This document shows, piece by piece, positions 1-57,482 of a stretch of DNA of 64,000 nucleotides. Source of the DNA: Pogona vitticeps (taxonomy: Eukaryota; Chordata; Lepidosauria; Squamata; Agamidae); the NCBI RefSeq assembly GCF_051106095.1, contig NC_135785.1, positions 98,272,001 to 98,336,000 on the forward strand, given 5' to 3'. Every line of letters starts with the position of its first letter. Position 1 is the first letter of the stretch. A program made the position numbers and the translations under genes. Under the pieces are notes generated by a model. The model saw only the letters and a list, made by a program, of their open reading frames with translations. It ran no database searches and was not told the DNA's origin.

Positions 1-3000
1 GGAACTGACGTCAGCTGATCCTGAACAAACCAATTGAAACACACCTCCTTGAAGGAGAGCCTGTAGGCTCAAGATTCAACAGAGACTCAAAATGTCCCAG
101 CGTTCTGAGCCCAGAGGCTGAATCCTCAAAGCTAAGTTTTCTTAATGTTTGGGTTAGAAAATTGGGGTTTCTTATAAATGGGGGTGTGTTATAAACGGAA
201 AAAATACAGCATGTTAGTCAAGCTCAATGGAGATTTAGAGATTGCATGCGTAAATTCCCTGCTGAATGTGTGCCACTTCTTTTGAACAAAAAGTACTAGA
301 GTACTGGCCCAGGATACTGTACTTCCAGCCCCAAGTTACTGGTACTGTATTAGAAAACCTTCTTTACAAAGAAATTGCCATACGAGACCAAACAGTATCA
401 CTACTGCCAAGTTAACAACTAATATTGAAACCAATTTAGCAGCTATATTTATTCAAGTGGTACAAAAGAAAGCTTCTGTGGTAGAATCACAAAGTTGCGA
501 AAGCCATAATGACATGAATTATAAAGCCAATATCTTCTGATTAAACTTCTGATTATTCTCCAGCCTTGGTCTCCTAGTGACCTTACCTTCCTCTTCTGAA
601 TACTAGCCAGCTTATTCATCTTGACTATATTAATATAGGGCCAGTCCTTTAATTAAGGAGAGTGAATGGCCATTTCAGACAGCTGATATGGAGAGTGGTA
701 AAATGACAAATTGATAGTTAGCTAATATTTTTATTGCCAGGAAGGAAGGAGATACCTCTGCTATTTTCTGTCTCATGTACCCATAAAACATGATCAGTGT
801 TGGGTACAGTACACCTTCGTTGATACAGTGTCTCTGCATCCTAACTGCTGATTCCCTCAGGCAGCAAAATGTATTGAGCTGATCTATATTACCAGCTACT
901 CCAAGTACCTCTTCTCCTCTGACCCTTCTCTTTCTATCATTTGCAAGCTATGACATCAAAAACCTCTGTTTTGCTGACCTTGGTTCAGATAGTAGGTTTG
1001 TGCACCTATCTGATCCTCTAGAAGCCAGAATGAAGGGCTGGGACTCTCACATGGCAACTGGAACCTGAGTTTGAATGTACCTTTTGAAAAATTCTTGCTT
1101 GCTAGGTAGTAGCCAGTAATCTCTGTATCGTGAGATGAACTAAAAATGTAATAGGCCAATGAACTAAACAAGTACTGTACTAGGAAAGAGGAAGGAGACT
1201 TCTTAAAAGTAGCATTGTGGTGCTATTCTGTCCAACCAATATTTCAGTAAAATAGTGGGAGAAGGGAGGCTTCTCCTGAAACAAATTCAAGCGCCGCAGT
1301 CCAAGTGACATAAAGTCAGAGTTGGACAGAATCCAAGTATGGGAATGCTAAGCAGAGCAATATGTTCATGTAAATAGTTACTGTTTAACAAGGTTAACTC
1401 TAGCAGATGATATCGCGTGACTATAAATTTAGTGGCAGGGCACATTTAACATTATAACATATATTCTTCTAAAACTCTGCAATCTGATTCTGTACCATTT
1501 CTAAACATTGTCCATTATGCCCTGGAAAGTTTTCCTTCTCAAATAAATCCATTTCCATGGAGCTTGTGCAAAAACGTTTCCTGTGGAACGTATCCATGAT
1601 ATATGAAATGCCTTCAAAAAGTGAAGATTCATCCAGTCAGCTGGGCTATAAAAGCCAGATTATTCCATCACACTGACTGAAGCAAGATGGGATAAAACTA
1701 CATTTACCAACCACATTATTTTTATTAAGAAATGCTTCAAAGCATACATCATTCCCAAAGTATTTAGTGTTGTTCTGTTCAAGAACAGCATGAACGTGTA
1801 ACCCCTGAGCTCAAATTTGTAAATGTTCTCAAAACTCCCTAAAAGGCATACAGTAATATATCACTCTGAATAAAATAAATTAGCTGAGCCCCCAAAACAG
1901 AAGACAGTAAAAGCTTCTATGCCATTAATGTCTGAGTAATGTAAACATTTGTTACAAGATCTGACATGTGGTAATGGAAATTGTTCTGCTGAATTTTTGA
2001 ATTTAGCTTTTGGTCCGTTCATGTATTCTGAATGCGTAGGTTGGGTTAATATTAGTATATTAAGCAAGCTAACTCAATGAAATGCTGCCTAAGACAAAAA
2101 TGAGTATTAGTATTTGAAGCAAAGATTTCCTGGAGTAGGGACTGTGACAGATCTCTGTTGAAGAACAATTCTATGTACAGTATGTTTATTGAAATAAGAC
2201 ATTCCTACTAAAATTACAATGTTAAATGTGTAATCCACATTATTTAAGAGACTGCAAAAGTGCATTTGGGGATGCTCTAACCTGGAACTTCAGCAGTAAT
2301 ATCCAAGCATTTAACTTCCTATCTCATCAGCTCTTAGACCTGAGCTTTAATGTGCCATAGTGCCATATGTAGAACAGAAAGAGAAGACACCAATCAACCC
2401 AACTGGACCAAGTGAGCTGAGAAAAACAATGCAGGATTGGATTGCCTCTACAAAAATGTCGCCTCAGGCTTGCTTCTTCAATCTCATCAATTTTTTACTT
2501 GAGCTGGTACAAGGAGTGCTTTCCTTTGGATTGTCTGTGTCCCTACGTCTGGTCCCTCAGATCCTTGTCTAGCCTCGAACTTTTCTGTTTGGACCATCAC
2601 CTTGTCTCAGCACCCAAGGGGGAAAAAAGCAGATTCCTGCTGACACCTGATACAGATTATCCTTATTCCAGAACATTACAGATCATCAGTGGGTGGCATC
2701 TGTGCCCGCCTTTATAGTGTAAGTTGTAGAGTGTAAATTGCTAATGAAAGCATGGAATCATGATCATCATCATAATCATAAACTGTCTTCATTTCATATA
2801 GATCCCAAAATGTCTTCATCTAAATTTACCTTACTTTTGCTTCCATCAATGTTCAGATCTGGTTTTCTTTTGCATACTCATCTTTGACAAACTCAATCCC
2901 TAAGTAATAAATCTTACATCATGTGCACGATCGTTGTCTCTACACAGATGTGGATATTCCCTCAATCAATCCAGGCAGGAGTCTATACTACAGTCTGTTC

Positions 3001-3503
3001 AATAGCCTATCCTGGGACATTCAAGTCACATGAATGGCCTTTTAATCCCAGTTTATTGTGTGGAGCTATCATGGAAGTGGATGCCACACAAAGAAATGTT
3101 TGAATGCAAATGTGGGGTACTTGGGCTGTCAGATAGGTGGTTCATTTGAATTAATGCTGTGGAGAGACTAGAAAAAGTAGGGAACTGTGGTTTCACTTGC
3201 CCTTTTGAAAGGCCTATTAGTGCATGCCTGGGATGAGCGGGATAGGAGAGGGAAGAGAAAATGCCAATTAATTGGGAGGCCATACCATCTGGCCTTCTCA
3301 CTGAGAGAGGGGGGAATCTTCTAGGCTACTGCTCACCCCTTGGTACAGATCTAATTAGCAAATAATGGTTTCAGCTGAGAATGGAAGGGGAGATAAGTTA
3401 CTTTTGGAGAAGTTACTCTCTTCAAAAAGGTTCGGGATAATTTGATGTTTGATTGAATCTAAAAAGGGAGTAATGGGTATAAAAGTGAGAGAGAATTTAC
3501 TTA
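1..3503. other. 3' flank of the gene, mostly unique sequence
   Basis: I see no coding exon or recognisable element in this AT-rich stretch. An AATAAA on the minus strand at 3057-3052 could serve as a polyadenylation signal about 740 bases after the stop codon. Another AATAAA overlaps the stop codon. I cannot choose between them without transcript data. Confidence 0.4.
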
Positions 3504-3669
3504 CCCATATTTTTCGCTCCATAAGACGCACCTTTCCATAAGACGCACCAATTTTTTAGGAGAAGAAAACAGGAAAATTTAATCTGTTTTCTTCGCTCCA
3601 TAAGACGCACAGACTTTTCACCCCCTGTTTTGTGGGGGAAAAGTGCGTCTTATGGTGCGAAAAATACGG
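3504..3669. mobile_element. TA-flanked MITE, taagacgcac family
   Basis: The inverted ends read roughly ccgtatttttcgc(t/a)ccataagacgcac; the right end is the reverse complement (gtgcgtcttatggtgcgaaaaatacgg) with TA on both sides. An internal second copy of gctccataagacgcac lies near 3595. The structure suggests a non-autonomous Tc1/mariner-type element, but the superfamily is inferred only from the TA duplication. It lies in the 3' flank or 3' UTR of the gene. Confidence 0.65.
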
Positions 3670-3793
3670 TAGCTTACTCTAGTATCACTTAGGATGCTGC
3701 TATGATCATCTGCTTCCTTGCTGCCTGACTTATACTCTATGTATTTTGTACAGCCATGCTAACATTCTACCAATACATAAGTATTAGCGTAGC

Positions 3794-48784
<44,991 letters not shown>

Positions 48785-48900
48785 GCCAGCATCTCCCAGA
48801 GCGTCTCGGCGTTGCCATGGGAATCGCCATGGGCGGGGCCAAGACGCGGCCTGGCCGTGGAAGAGAGGCGGGGAAAGCAAGCAAGCAAATAAAGCAAGCG
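48785..48900 (-). promoter_or_regulatory. GC-rich promoter with GC box for the CABCOCO1-like gene
   Basis: CpG dinucleotides cluster around 48540-49030, against a CpG-poor background. A GC box (gggcggggcc) lies at 48831-48840. There is no TATA box at a fitting distance. This looks like a small CpG-island promoter covering the start exon. Divergent transcription to the right is possible, but I see no exon to support it. Confidence 0.6.
48811..48824. promoter_or_regulatory. RFX X-box-like motif
   Basis: The sequence GTTGCCATGGGAAT matches the palindromic X-box GTTGCCATGGCAAC at 12 of 14 positions. It sits 27 bp upstream of the ATG. RFX factors control many ciliary genes through such sites close to the transcription start, so the motif independently supports the ciliary assignment. 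Confidence 0.6.
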
Positions 48901-51560
48901 CTGTTCTCCAAGCGAGATGCTTCCCTCCTGGGTGTCCCTCTCTTCCCGCGTTGGTTGGGCTCACGAAGGCAGCAGGGCTCCGCAGGAAAGGGTCATTTTG
49001 TGGGGAGAAGAAAATGTTTTCTTTAAGACACGCAGGGCAAGTCAGCGGGGCTGGGGTGGGAGGTGGTGGTGGTGGAGAGCTCGCCTTTGGCAGCTGCAGG
49101 ACAGCTGTCGTTTCTGTTCCTGTATCTTGCTATGCAGTGCGTCGAATTTACGATTGGGTAACTGTTAATCAGGGCTCTCGCGTTGTCCTGCTCTCTTTTC
49201 GTTTGAATGCGTCTAGGAAATTGGATTTGCTCTGGTTTGATCTAAAAGCAGGCTGCCCAGTGCAAATCTAGAAGTGTCTGGGCGTAACCAGGGAGTGTTG
49301 CTTTTGCCTAAATGCATCGGACCACAGGCCTTTTACTGGGAAACAAACCCGCCTAATTCTATGAGGTTTGCTTGTAGGTAAATATCCTTAGAATAGATCA
49401 AAACCTATTATATTTGTGGGGGTTTTTCAACAGTTGCTTCTGACATAGGCAAAACCGTCCCGTTATATTTGTGTATTATTTGCATCTGATGCACCTAATG
49501 GGTTTTCAAGGTGTTTGGGTTAGTTGAGTGGTTTTACCCGCGGGATATACACACGCATGAGTTCCATTGGTCAAGTGAGGATTTGAACTCGGACCTCCTG
49601 AGCCCTACTCTGTCCCTCGTATCCAATGCATATGGGCTTTCTTTAAGTTATTTTTATACCCCATCCCTAAAATAAGTCAACACGGTTCAATGCAATTTTT
49701 TTGTGTAATTAAGTCAGTTTCTGTTTTTGGATGTTGTCCAATATACACTGGGGGCTGTAGTTTAGTAGCAGAGCACCTTGTTTTACTATGCAAGGGGCTT
49801 CAGATTGGTTCCAAATGTGTCTTCACGGATACCTTTGAACAAAACACTTCTCACAACTATAAATGCTGCTCATTTTAGGCTCATGGGTCCCAGCCCCAAA
49901 TCTACATCCCAGGGCCTGAGATCTATCCCAACGTTCTGTTCAGACTCTATGGAGATTTGTGTTCCCCCAGCATATACTACATATTATATGCATCTGAACA
50001 CATTTGAAATTAATGTGAACTACCACTCCTTTGCTATTATGCTTTACTTCTGGCCATCTTGATTTATAGCCACGGCCCCCAAAAAGGTTGAGAATGGCTG
50101 GTCTCACAATTCCATCCTACTTCTCCTGTTTCACCATCTTTAGTTCATGCCCAGAAAACACTCCAACAATCAACTTACACATTTCAGAGATATATTTACT
50201 TATTTATACATCACACACACACATATATATTGCCTGTCCTCTATTTAGCTCAAGGCAGCATACATATGAATCCAGAGTAATTTGCTGAAAACTGCAAACC
50301 TTTCCAGATGAATTCAATCATATTCATATAGCTAGCAGAAAGAATATAGAGACTGTTTGAAAAATCCTCTGACACGCTGCATGCTCCACATTTTTTCATT
50401 CTCACAGCAAGCTGCTTAGAATAGTATCTTTAATTGACAGTAATACATGTGTATTTAGTAGAAGAGGAAGTTGACTGCAGTTATGCCAGCATCAACCGCA
50501 AAGAATTGCAAGGAATTTATATCAAAATTCATGGGGTTTCTTCTGTACCATCTAAACAGTTCTCAAATGCTTTAACTAATTTCATAAAGCACCACAGGAG
50601 CCAGGATCCTGTGTCCTGTTCTAATGGACAATTTAGTTTTGGACAAATCTGACTGGAGGGGATAAATGCAGAGAGGTCAGAGAAGGTCTGGAAGAGGAAT
50701 GGAGCAGATGATGCAATTCGCTCAGTGGTTCTCAAACTAATAAATCACAGCCTTCACTTATAAGGTAACAGGTTTTTGGTCATTTGTTGTACAGACTGGG
50801 GATTCATGTGTCGTTCTTAGAATTTGATGGCACCTTTGAGAAAATGGCAGTTTGATCACAGCTTTCAAAAAATAGCCCACTGTTTAGAAACAGTACTAAC
50901 TATTGACGGAGTTGCAGAGATAGCAAGATGTCCTGTTTGCGGCTGATTGTTTTTTAAAAATACAGAAATTGAAGACAGTGACTGTAAACATAAAGTATTA
51001 TTCCTTATTTGCATTTTAAACTGCTGACTTGTTCTCAGCACAAAGACTATCCTTTTATTGATTCTGGTTTTACTCAACTCCTATTTTGGCTTCACCTATG
51101 ATTATTCCTTGATTCTGGAATATTTTGCCTCTGCTGTGTTTTGAAGTGCCCATAGTGTGTCTGTGTGTGCGGATTAGTTGGTTGGTTGCTTGTAATTTCT
51201 TTCTTTCTTTCTTAATCCCAAGGCTGCTTACAACATAGTTCTTAAAAACAGAAAATTAGCATACTCTAAGTTTATAGATACTTAAATAGAATCATGAATG
51301 ATAACAATAGCAGGCTGTCGATTCTGACCTATGACAGCCTTTCCAAGGTTTTCTAGGTAAAGAGTGTTTAGAAGTGATTTACCATTTTTATCTGGGAATG
51401 TGCAGCTTGTCCATGACTACACAACATAGCTGGAACTCCTTATTTTGAATACTTGGCTGAATTAGATGGCCCAGCGTCTGCCTTTCTGCAAAAAACAAAA
51501 CAAAAACAAAAAACCTGCCCAGTTTATCAGAGTATGTAAATATGTGTGTGTGTGTGTGTA
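48900..51560. other. Upstream flank of the gene, no confident exon
   Basis: Apart from duplication copy C, this holds unique DNA, a short LINE-tail-like patch near 50185-50275 and another at 51195-51250 (tttctttctttctttctt...aaggctgcttacaac), and a (TG)n run at 51545-51559. Open stretches to the right of the CpG-rich promoter show no family I recognise. Confidence 0.5.
49628..50170. repeat. Local duplication, copy C (right part)
   Basis: It matches 46738-47130. It holds an extra segment (about 49690-49850) with a tRNA-like stretch (ctgtagtttagtagcagagcacc...ttggttccaaat) that could be a SINE head inserted after duplication. The match stops after aacactccaacaat. Confidence 0.8.
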
Positions 51561-51565
51561 TGCTA

Positions 51566-51650
51566 CCGTATTTTTTGCTCCATAAGACGCACCTCCAAAT
51601 AAGACGTGCCTCATTTTTAGGAGAGGAAAATCGGGAAAAAAATATTCTGG
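51566..51650. mobile_element. taagacgcac MITE, left half
   Basis: TA|ccgtattttttgctccataagacgcacc...aataagacgtgcctcatttttaggagaggaaaa matches the left half of the element at 3504-3669. The right end is lost. Confidence 0.6.
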
Positions 51651-51685
51651 CAAATTCATAAGGCAGTAGCAATAGATAGATGTTG

Positions 51686-51995
51686 TCACATAAATTACCT
51701 CAAACTTCTTGCAGTGTACAACACAGTGAGAGCTTTTGAACAATTTGTAGTTGGCAAAGTTATTCCAATAGCCACAGACAACAACACTACAATGCTTTAT
51801 TGATCAACCACCAAGGAGGAACAAAATCCATGTCTTTCTTGCTACTAACAGTACAGTTTTGGGACTGGTGTATTCTCAAGCATGTCATTTCACAAGTCAT
51901 ACATGTACCAGAAGTGGAGAATCATGAAGCAGACTTCTACAGCAGGATGACACACAATGAGTGGGAATTACAGTACCATCTCAAGTTTTAACACT
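51686..51995 (+). mobile_element. DIRS-type RNase H fragment (fossil)
   Basis: Translated text contains INHQGGTKSMSFLLLTVQFW and IHVPEVENHEADFYSR, typical of the RNase H of DIRS-type elements and different from that of the element at 16570-21640. It is a short isolated piece without ends, and inactive. Confidence 0.65.
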
Positions 51996-52389
51996 TATAA
52001 TGAATTGTTATTGCACTGCAAGAGATGAATAAACAGATTGTTGCTGGGTAGTCAATAAGAGCTATAATGAAGAAATCACCACCAGCACAGGTGTAAGCAA
52101 ACAGCAAAGCATGCCTCACTTCCACTCCCTCCCTTCCTCCCTTCCTTCCTTACAGCAATAAAGTTTTTTCTCTCTCCATCATTCAGTTCTTTACTTTGCA
52201 GCATGCAGCATGTCCACAGAAAGTGTGCTTACTTTTATCAGCTTTTTGCAGCTGATCCTCCTGTTTCCTCCACTCTCTAATCATTTTTTCAGATGAGGAG
52301 GCCCAAAATGTCTCTGCACTGTTCACTGTTTCCATACTCCTTAGCATATTTTACTACCTCTAGTTTAAAAGGAATGCTATATGCTAGCC

Positions 52390-52871
52390 CAGTGGTTCTT
52401 AACCTTTTTGAAAGAAACACCCCCTTGAGCCATTGAGGAAGTTATCATCGCCCCCCTCCCTGAGGTGATATCTTACCTACCTACCTACCTACCTACCTAC
52501 CTACCTACCTACCTACCTACCTACCTACCTTGTCTCCCTCCCCACCCGGGTGCGAGGCAGTGCTTCACAGGGTGAGGATGAGGACTCAAGAGACCCTTTC
52601 CTTCCACCCAATCCACACTCAGTGCTCCCATAAAGGAGAAAGGCGAGATGTGGCAGGTAGAAAGAGCTGTATCATCTGGCGGCAGCAGCAGCACCAGATC
52701 TACTGCCAGCAATGCGGCTGCAGTCGCCTTCACAGGTTTGGCTCGCTCCAGTGCCCCCCTACCGCCCCCTTCTGTTCTTTTGCCCCCACACCACCGCTTT
52801 TCGTTCTACCGCCCCCCTGAAAAATGAAACCACCCCCTGGGGGGCATTATTGCCCACGTTAAGAACCACTG
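52390..52871. mobile_element. hAT MITE with perfect 8-bp duplication
   Basis: The ends cagtggttcttaacctttttg and gttaagaaccactg are inverted and flanked by tgctagcc (52382-52389, 52872-52879). ccccc-rich arms mirror each other (cacccccttgagcc; accaccccctgggggg). It contains an (ACCT)n tract. Confidence 0.9.
52474..52530. repeat. (ACCT)n microsatellite inside the hAT MITE
   Basis: About 14 uninterrupted tetranucleotide units lie within the MITE and probably expanded after insertion. Confidence 0.95.
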
Positions 52872-52989
52872 TGCTAGCCTTTTCTGCTTTGCACTGGTAG
52901 AATGAGTTCCCATACTCTACAAGAAAAATGTGCCCCTTATTCATCACCACATCTACTGCCTGCTTCCTTTTACAAATATAATCTCAAAG

Positions 52990-53115
52990 CAGCACAGAAT
53001 CATAGAATAATGGAGTTGGAAGGGGCCTATAAGGCCATCAATTCCAACCCCTGGTTCAATGCAGGAATCCAAATCAGAGCAGATCTGACACATGGTTGTC
53101 CAATTTTAGAGACTA
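52990..53115 (-). mobile_element. CR1 LINE 3' fragment
   Basis: agaatcatagaataatggagttggaaggggcctataaggccatc...tccaacccctggttcaatgcaggaatcc is the reverse complement of the CR1 3' end, which terminates in attctatg-type repeats. It is short and 5' truncated. Confidence 0.75.
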
Positions 53116-56100
53116 CAATAGGATAAAATACAGTAGCTGGGAATCACAATGAAAAGATAAAATCTACCAGCAATATTGTAGAACAACAATGATTAAGAAA
53201 AACCAATAAAAACAGGGGGAGCGACACCATGCAGCTTTTGTTAACACAAAAATACTACTAAAATTTCTGTTTCCAGTTGTGTGTGTGTACATGTGAAATG
53301 CTATTTATGAAATGTTGGGTTCTTAAACCAATTTTCAAGATTTCAAAGCTTTACTTGAACATATTCAGATCTGTGTTTCAAATCTGCCCTCTGCAATTCA
53401 AATTGCCTTGCTCCTGATGAGTCCATAAAAACTGGACTCAGCTAATGTGGCAAGCTAATACACCAAATAAAACCTGTAGCCCTAGTGGTAATATATTAAG
53501 GAAAGGAGTGTTAGGTCCCTTTTGGGTTTCCCTTTTGAACTTTATTCTGCACGTGCTCAGTGCCTTTTTAATCATTTTGTGCTTCAGAATGAAATTTGGC
53601 TAACAATACACATTAGCCTCCCCCTCACAGTCCCTTAATGTTTTGAATATCTGCAAAATTACTTCTATTTAGGCCTAATTTATGATGAAGTGATGCAGCT
53701 TCCTGCAAAGCTCTGAACTACAGAGAGCTATTCTAGCAGGCTCTCAGTAGTAACTTTATCTTCCCCTCACCATTCTCAGGCCTATTTAACTTACTGCCAA
53801 TTTTAGAAGCTTTTGTTTCTGTCCTCTCTCCCCCCCCCCCCTCTCTGCTTCTCAAAATGTCTGGCTAGTCACATGGTCTAACTTCTCTGCAGAAGGTGAA
53901 GGGAAAGAGACTCCTCCTTCCTGCTTTGCTTCTCCAATAGAGAAGCCTGCTGGGTGATGCAAGCAGGCAGATATGCTAATATCTGTGCACTGGAGGATTG
54001 TGGGAGGAACATCTAGCCCCTGATGGGGGTCCTGTGGGGCACCCCAAAACACTGAGTAGCTCTCCTGGCCTCTTTCAGGACTGGGGCTGTGCAGCCCTGT
54101 TCTGATTAGGAGGTACAGCCGGCGGTCACCATGCCTTTGGGGGATAGTGCACACAAAGGGCCAGGAGGCTTAGGGGCCATTCAAACTCATACCTTGCAGG
54201 GGAAATACCATTGTTGTAAAAGTGGCTTTTCTAGGGTAAGGTTCATCTATTGCATTTTGGATGAGCTGACTCCTGTGATTTCCCCAAATTTGGGGAAATT
54301 AACTGCTTAAGTTGGGGACTGTTTCTGGTTTTTCTAGAATCATTCTTTCCCTTTTAGTCTTTGGCTATTTGCATTGCTTGTTGCCATAGGCCTGTTTGCC
54401 TTGCTGGTTTTCCAGGTGGGTTGCAGGAAGCAGATACTGGAAAGCTAGCAGTGCAGAATGGTGAGGTCCAAACAGTCTCTGCTGCCAGTTCAGGCCTCCC
54501 AGCATGACAGTGGGAGGCTTTTGGGTGGTGGTGGCTGAACCCTGGGTTATTGCATTCACTCCATAAGATGCATGTACTTTCCCTCCCACCTTTTTGGAGA
54601 GAAAAAGTACATCTTATGGAGTGAAAAAGGTAATATGTTGGGGCTTTTACTTAAAAAAAGAGAGAAAAGAATGTCTTAACGTTTGGCTCCTGGTGCTCTA
54701 AACTAAAGGAGAGTGGTGCTTTCCTTCCCATTTCCTTAAATCAGCCTCCTTTGCCTCTACCTGCCTCAGGGTTTCAAGTGCATCTGTTTAGTGTCATGTG
54801 GCTTAGAAGCTTTTTATCTTTTTTACAGTGAACCACAATCATAATCATTCCACCCATTACTAAAAGCAACCAGAGCAACATGCAACATAATCCTATGAGA
54901 TTTTATTGAATAAAAGAGGGGCATATACACACAATAAAGAAAAATCAACAATTCTAAGTCAGTGAGAAGGATAGTGGTGCAATAGTAAAGGCTAATGGGA
55001 AAATACCCTTAAAAATAAAAAGGTTAAAATAAGAAGGGGGGGGAGAAGCCCACCCAGTCACAAAAATAGCAGTTCCCAGAAGGTAACGGCATTTGTTAAA
55101 CTGAAAGGCAAAGGCAAAGTCTTGCTAAAAATCTCCTTTGATGGATGATAAAAGATGAAGATAGTTCACAAAGGAACAATACTGATGGTTAGAGGAAGGG
55201 AACTGGCTGTAAAGTAAAGCTAGAAGCCGTAATTTTGACCCAGAGTGATGTCATTGTCAATTAGTGCAAGCTCTTTCTTTTGTAATAGTCGACTGTCTGG
55301 TGCAGGTTCTGATTTAGTGCATTACACTGTAGGATCAAATTAATCTCCCTGTTCAGAACACTGAGACCAATACTCTGTGTATATTTTCAAAGGCATCATT
55401 TCAGTGCCAGAGAAGCTTGTATGTGACAAAAATACTTAGTGAAACTTTTGTCAGGAAGCACTGCATGGAAAAGATTCATAGCTACTGCAAATATCTTTGG
55501 TGTGAGTAATATTTTTTTACAATGCATATCCACTGTTGATGCAGTATACTGTGTATTTCAGATAGATTGTCTACTGCTAAAACAAAGCAGAGTGTTTTCA
55601 TTAGCAGGGATCATTACTTCAACTTGTCCTCCTAGTTCTTGCCACACAGTGGTGGAAATCCTGACCAAAATCCTGTTGGTTTAAATTTACATCATGTTTA
55701 ATCACCAGAAAATGCTGCCAGAGCATTAGGGAGCCTTGGAATCTGAAAGGCGGGAGGGGATAAGTAGCTTTCAATTACTAACTTAAAGTAAATTTTAGTG
55801 GCACCAGATGATGATATAATCCAGCTTCCACAGCATATATTTACACAAAAGGATTTTGTACTTATTTACAAACAATGGTATGGTGACTAGATGTGTGGAA
55901 TTGGTACTCCAGCTCTGCTAACATCAAGGCAGACTATCCCCAGCCACGGAACAAAAACCAGCAAATTTACAGCTTAAATGAGTGAGCTTCTGGATATTTG
56001 TTCTCTATGTTTTTTTTAATTTTAATATACTTTTCAGTATTTTCACACCAGAACTATAAATTCTTTTTAATGTCCATTGGGTCAGGAAGGAGTTAAGGTT

Positions 56101-56430
56101 TTTCCTCCTCACAGTCATTTAATTTGGTTCTGACTGGCAGGGTTAAAAGTCTAGACCTCTGTGACTCTCAAACTGATGCAGTGTTTATATTTATATTTAG
56201 AATGTTGGCATTTATAAGAAACCTCGAAACCCAGACTTTTCCTCTCTTTGAAATGGCTGTTTTCAAAATCAGTATTAGAGCCATGGATGCCTAGATTCCT
56301 TCCAAATCAAAAAGTGGCTGGAGCTAACCATTCTCTGTCAAGAAAAGCAAGTCTGGTCTTTTCAATGTATTTGATATGTTTTAAATCTGCAGATACAGAA
56401 CATTGCCAGTGTCTGCACAGGGCTAAAATA
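53116..56430. other. Mostly unique intergenic DNA
   Basis: I see no exon or known element except the hairpin at 54547-54634. The open stretch 54154-53852 on the minus strand has no family resemblance. Confidence 0.4.
54547..54634. repeat. Hairpin MITE remnant (ccataagatgca)
   Basis: Arms tcactccataagatgcatgtactttc and aaaagtacatcttatggagtga pair around a short ccacctttttgg loop. Same general family as the taagacgcac MITEs, with C to T drift. Confidence 0.55.
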
Positions 56431-57482
56431 GTTTTATTTATTTTATTTTATTTATTTTATTTATATCCCGCCTATCTAGTCCCTCAGGACCACTCTAGGC
56501 GGCTTACAACAGACATATAACAATATAACTAAAACAATTTTAAATAAAGGGAAAAACATTAAACAAGATAGGGCAAACACTAGGAGAGGAGAAAAGGGAA
56601 AATCAGGAATTAGTTGAGGGGAAGGTCTGCCGAAACATCAATGTTTTTAATTGATTTTTGAAAATACCCAGCGAGGGAGCCGCATGAACGTCAGGGGGAA
56701 GGTTGTTCCAGAGGCGAGGAGCCACCGCCGAGAAGGCCCGATTTCTTGTCTTTTCTTTCCGGGCCTCACTCGGCGTTAGGCTCCTCAGCCTCACCTCCTG
56801 ACTCTACACGGGTAGAACTTGTTGGAAGTAGGCGTTCCGCCAAGTATCGAGGCCCTAAGCCGTTTAGGGCTTTATACGTAAGCATCAACACTTTGAAGTC
56901 GATGCGGAACCGGACGGGCAGCCAATGCAGTGTGGCCAGAGTGGGTGAGATATGTTGGTATTTTTTCACACCACTAAGGAGTCTGGCCGCAGCATTCTGC
57001 ACCACCTGTAATTTCCGCAGCAGCCTCAAAGGCAGCCCACGTAGAGCGCGTTGCAGTGGTCTAATCTTGAGATTACGAGCGCATGTACTAAGGTAATGAG
57101 GGCCCCCACATTGAGATAGGGCCACAGCTGGGCTATCCGCCTAAGATGATAGAAGGCGGTTCGGACCACGGACGCCACCTGGGATTCCATAGTTAGCGCC
57201 GGGTCCAGATGGATCCCCAAACTGTGGACCCCATCCTTGGCAGGGAGGGTCACCCCCCCAAAGGAGAGGGAGTTTCCCAAAACCCCCACTGTGGGGATAC
57301 CCACCCTCAGCACCTCCGTCTTGTCCGGGTTCAGCCTCAGCCCGTTGTCCTGCATCCATTGCAGTACGGTCGCCAGGCAGCGCTGAAGGGACAGAACGGC
57401 ATCTCCTGCAGAAGGTGGAAAGGAGATGTACTGTAGAGCTGAGTATCATCAGCATACTGATGACATCGAGCTCCACAACCCC
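56430..57482 (-). mobile_element. L2/CR1-type LINE 3' part, including YADD
   Basis: The minus strand carries the RT catalytic YADDTQLY (57456-57433), then GVHSLGIHLDPALTMESQ, LVISRLDHCNALYVGC, QNAAARLLSGVKKYQHISP, TLHWLPVRFRIDFKVLMLTY and PRLWNNLPPDVHAAPSLG, and a 3' end with tttatatcccgcctatctagtccctcagg and a tttatt tail. The frame changes a few times. It is 5' truncated at the catalytic motif. It belongs to a different subfamily from the copy at 39365. Confidence 0.85.

Noticed and set aside
52474-52530. Regular repeat considered as a CRISPR-like array
   Set aside because: It is a simple (ACCT)n tract without spacers inside a eukaryotic MITE.
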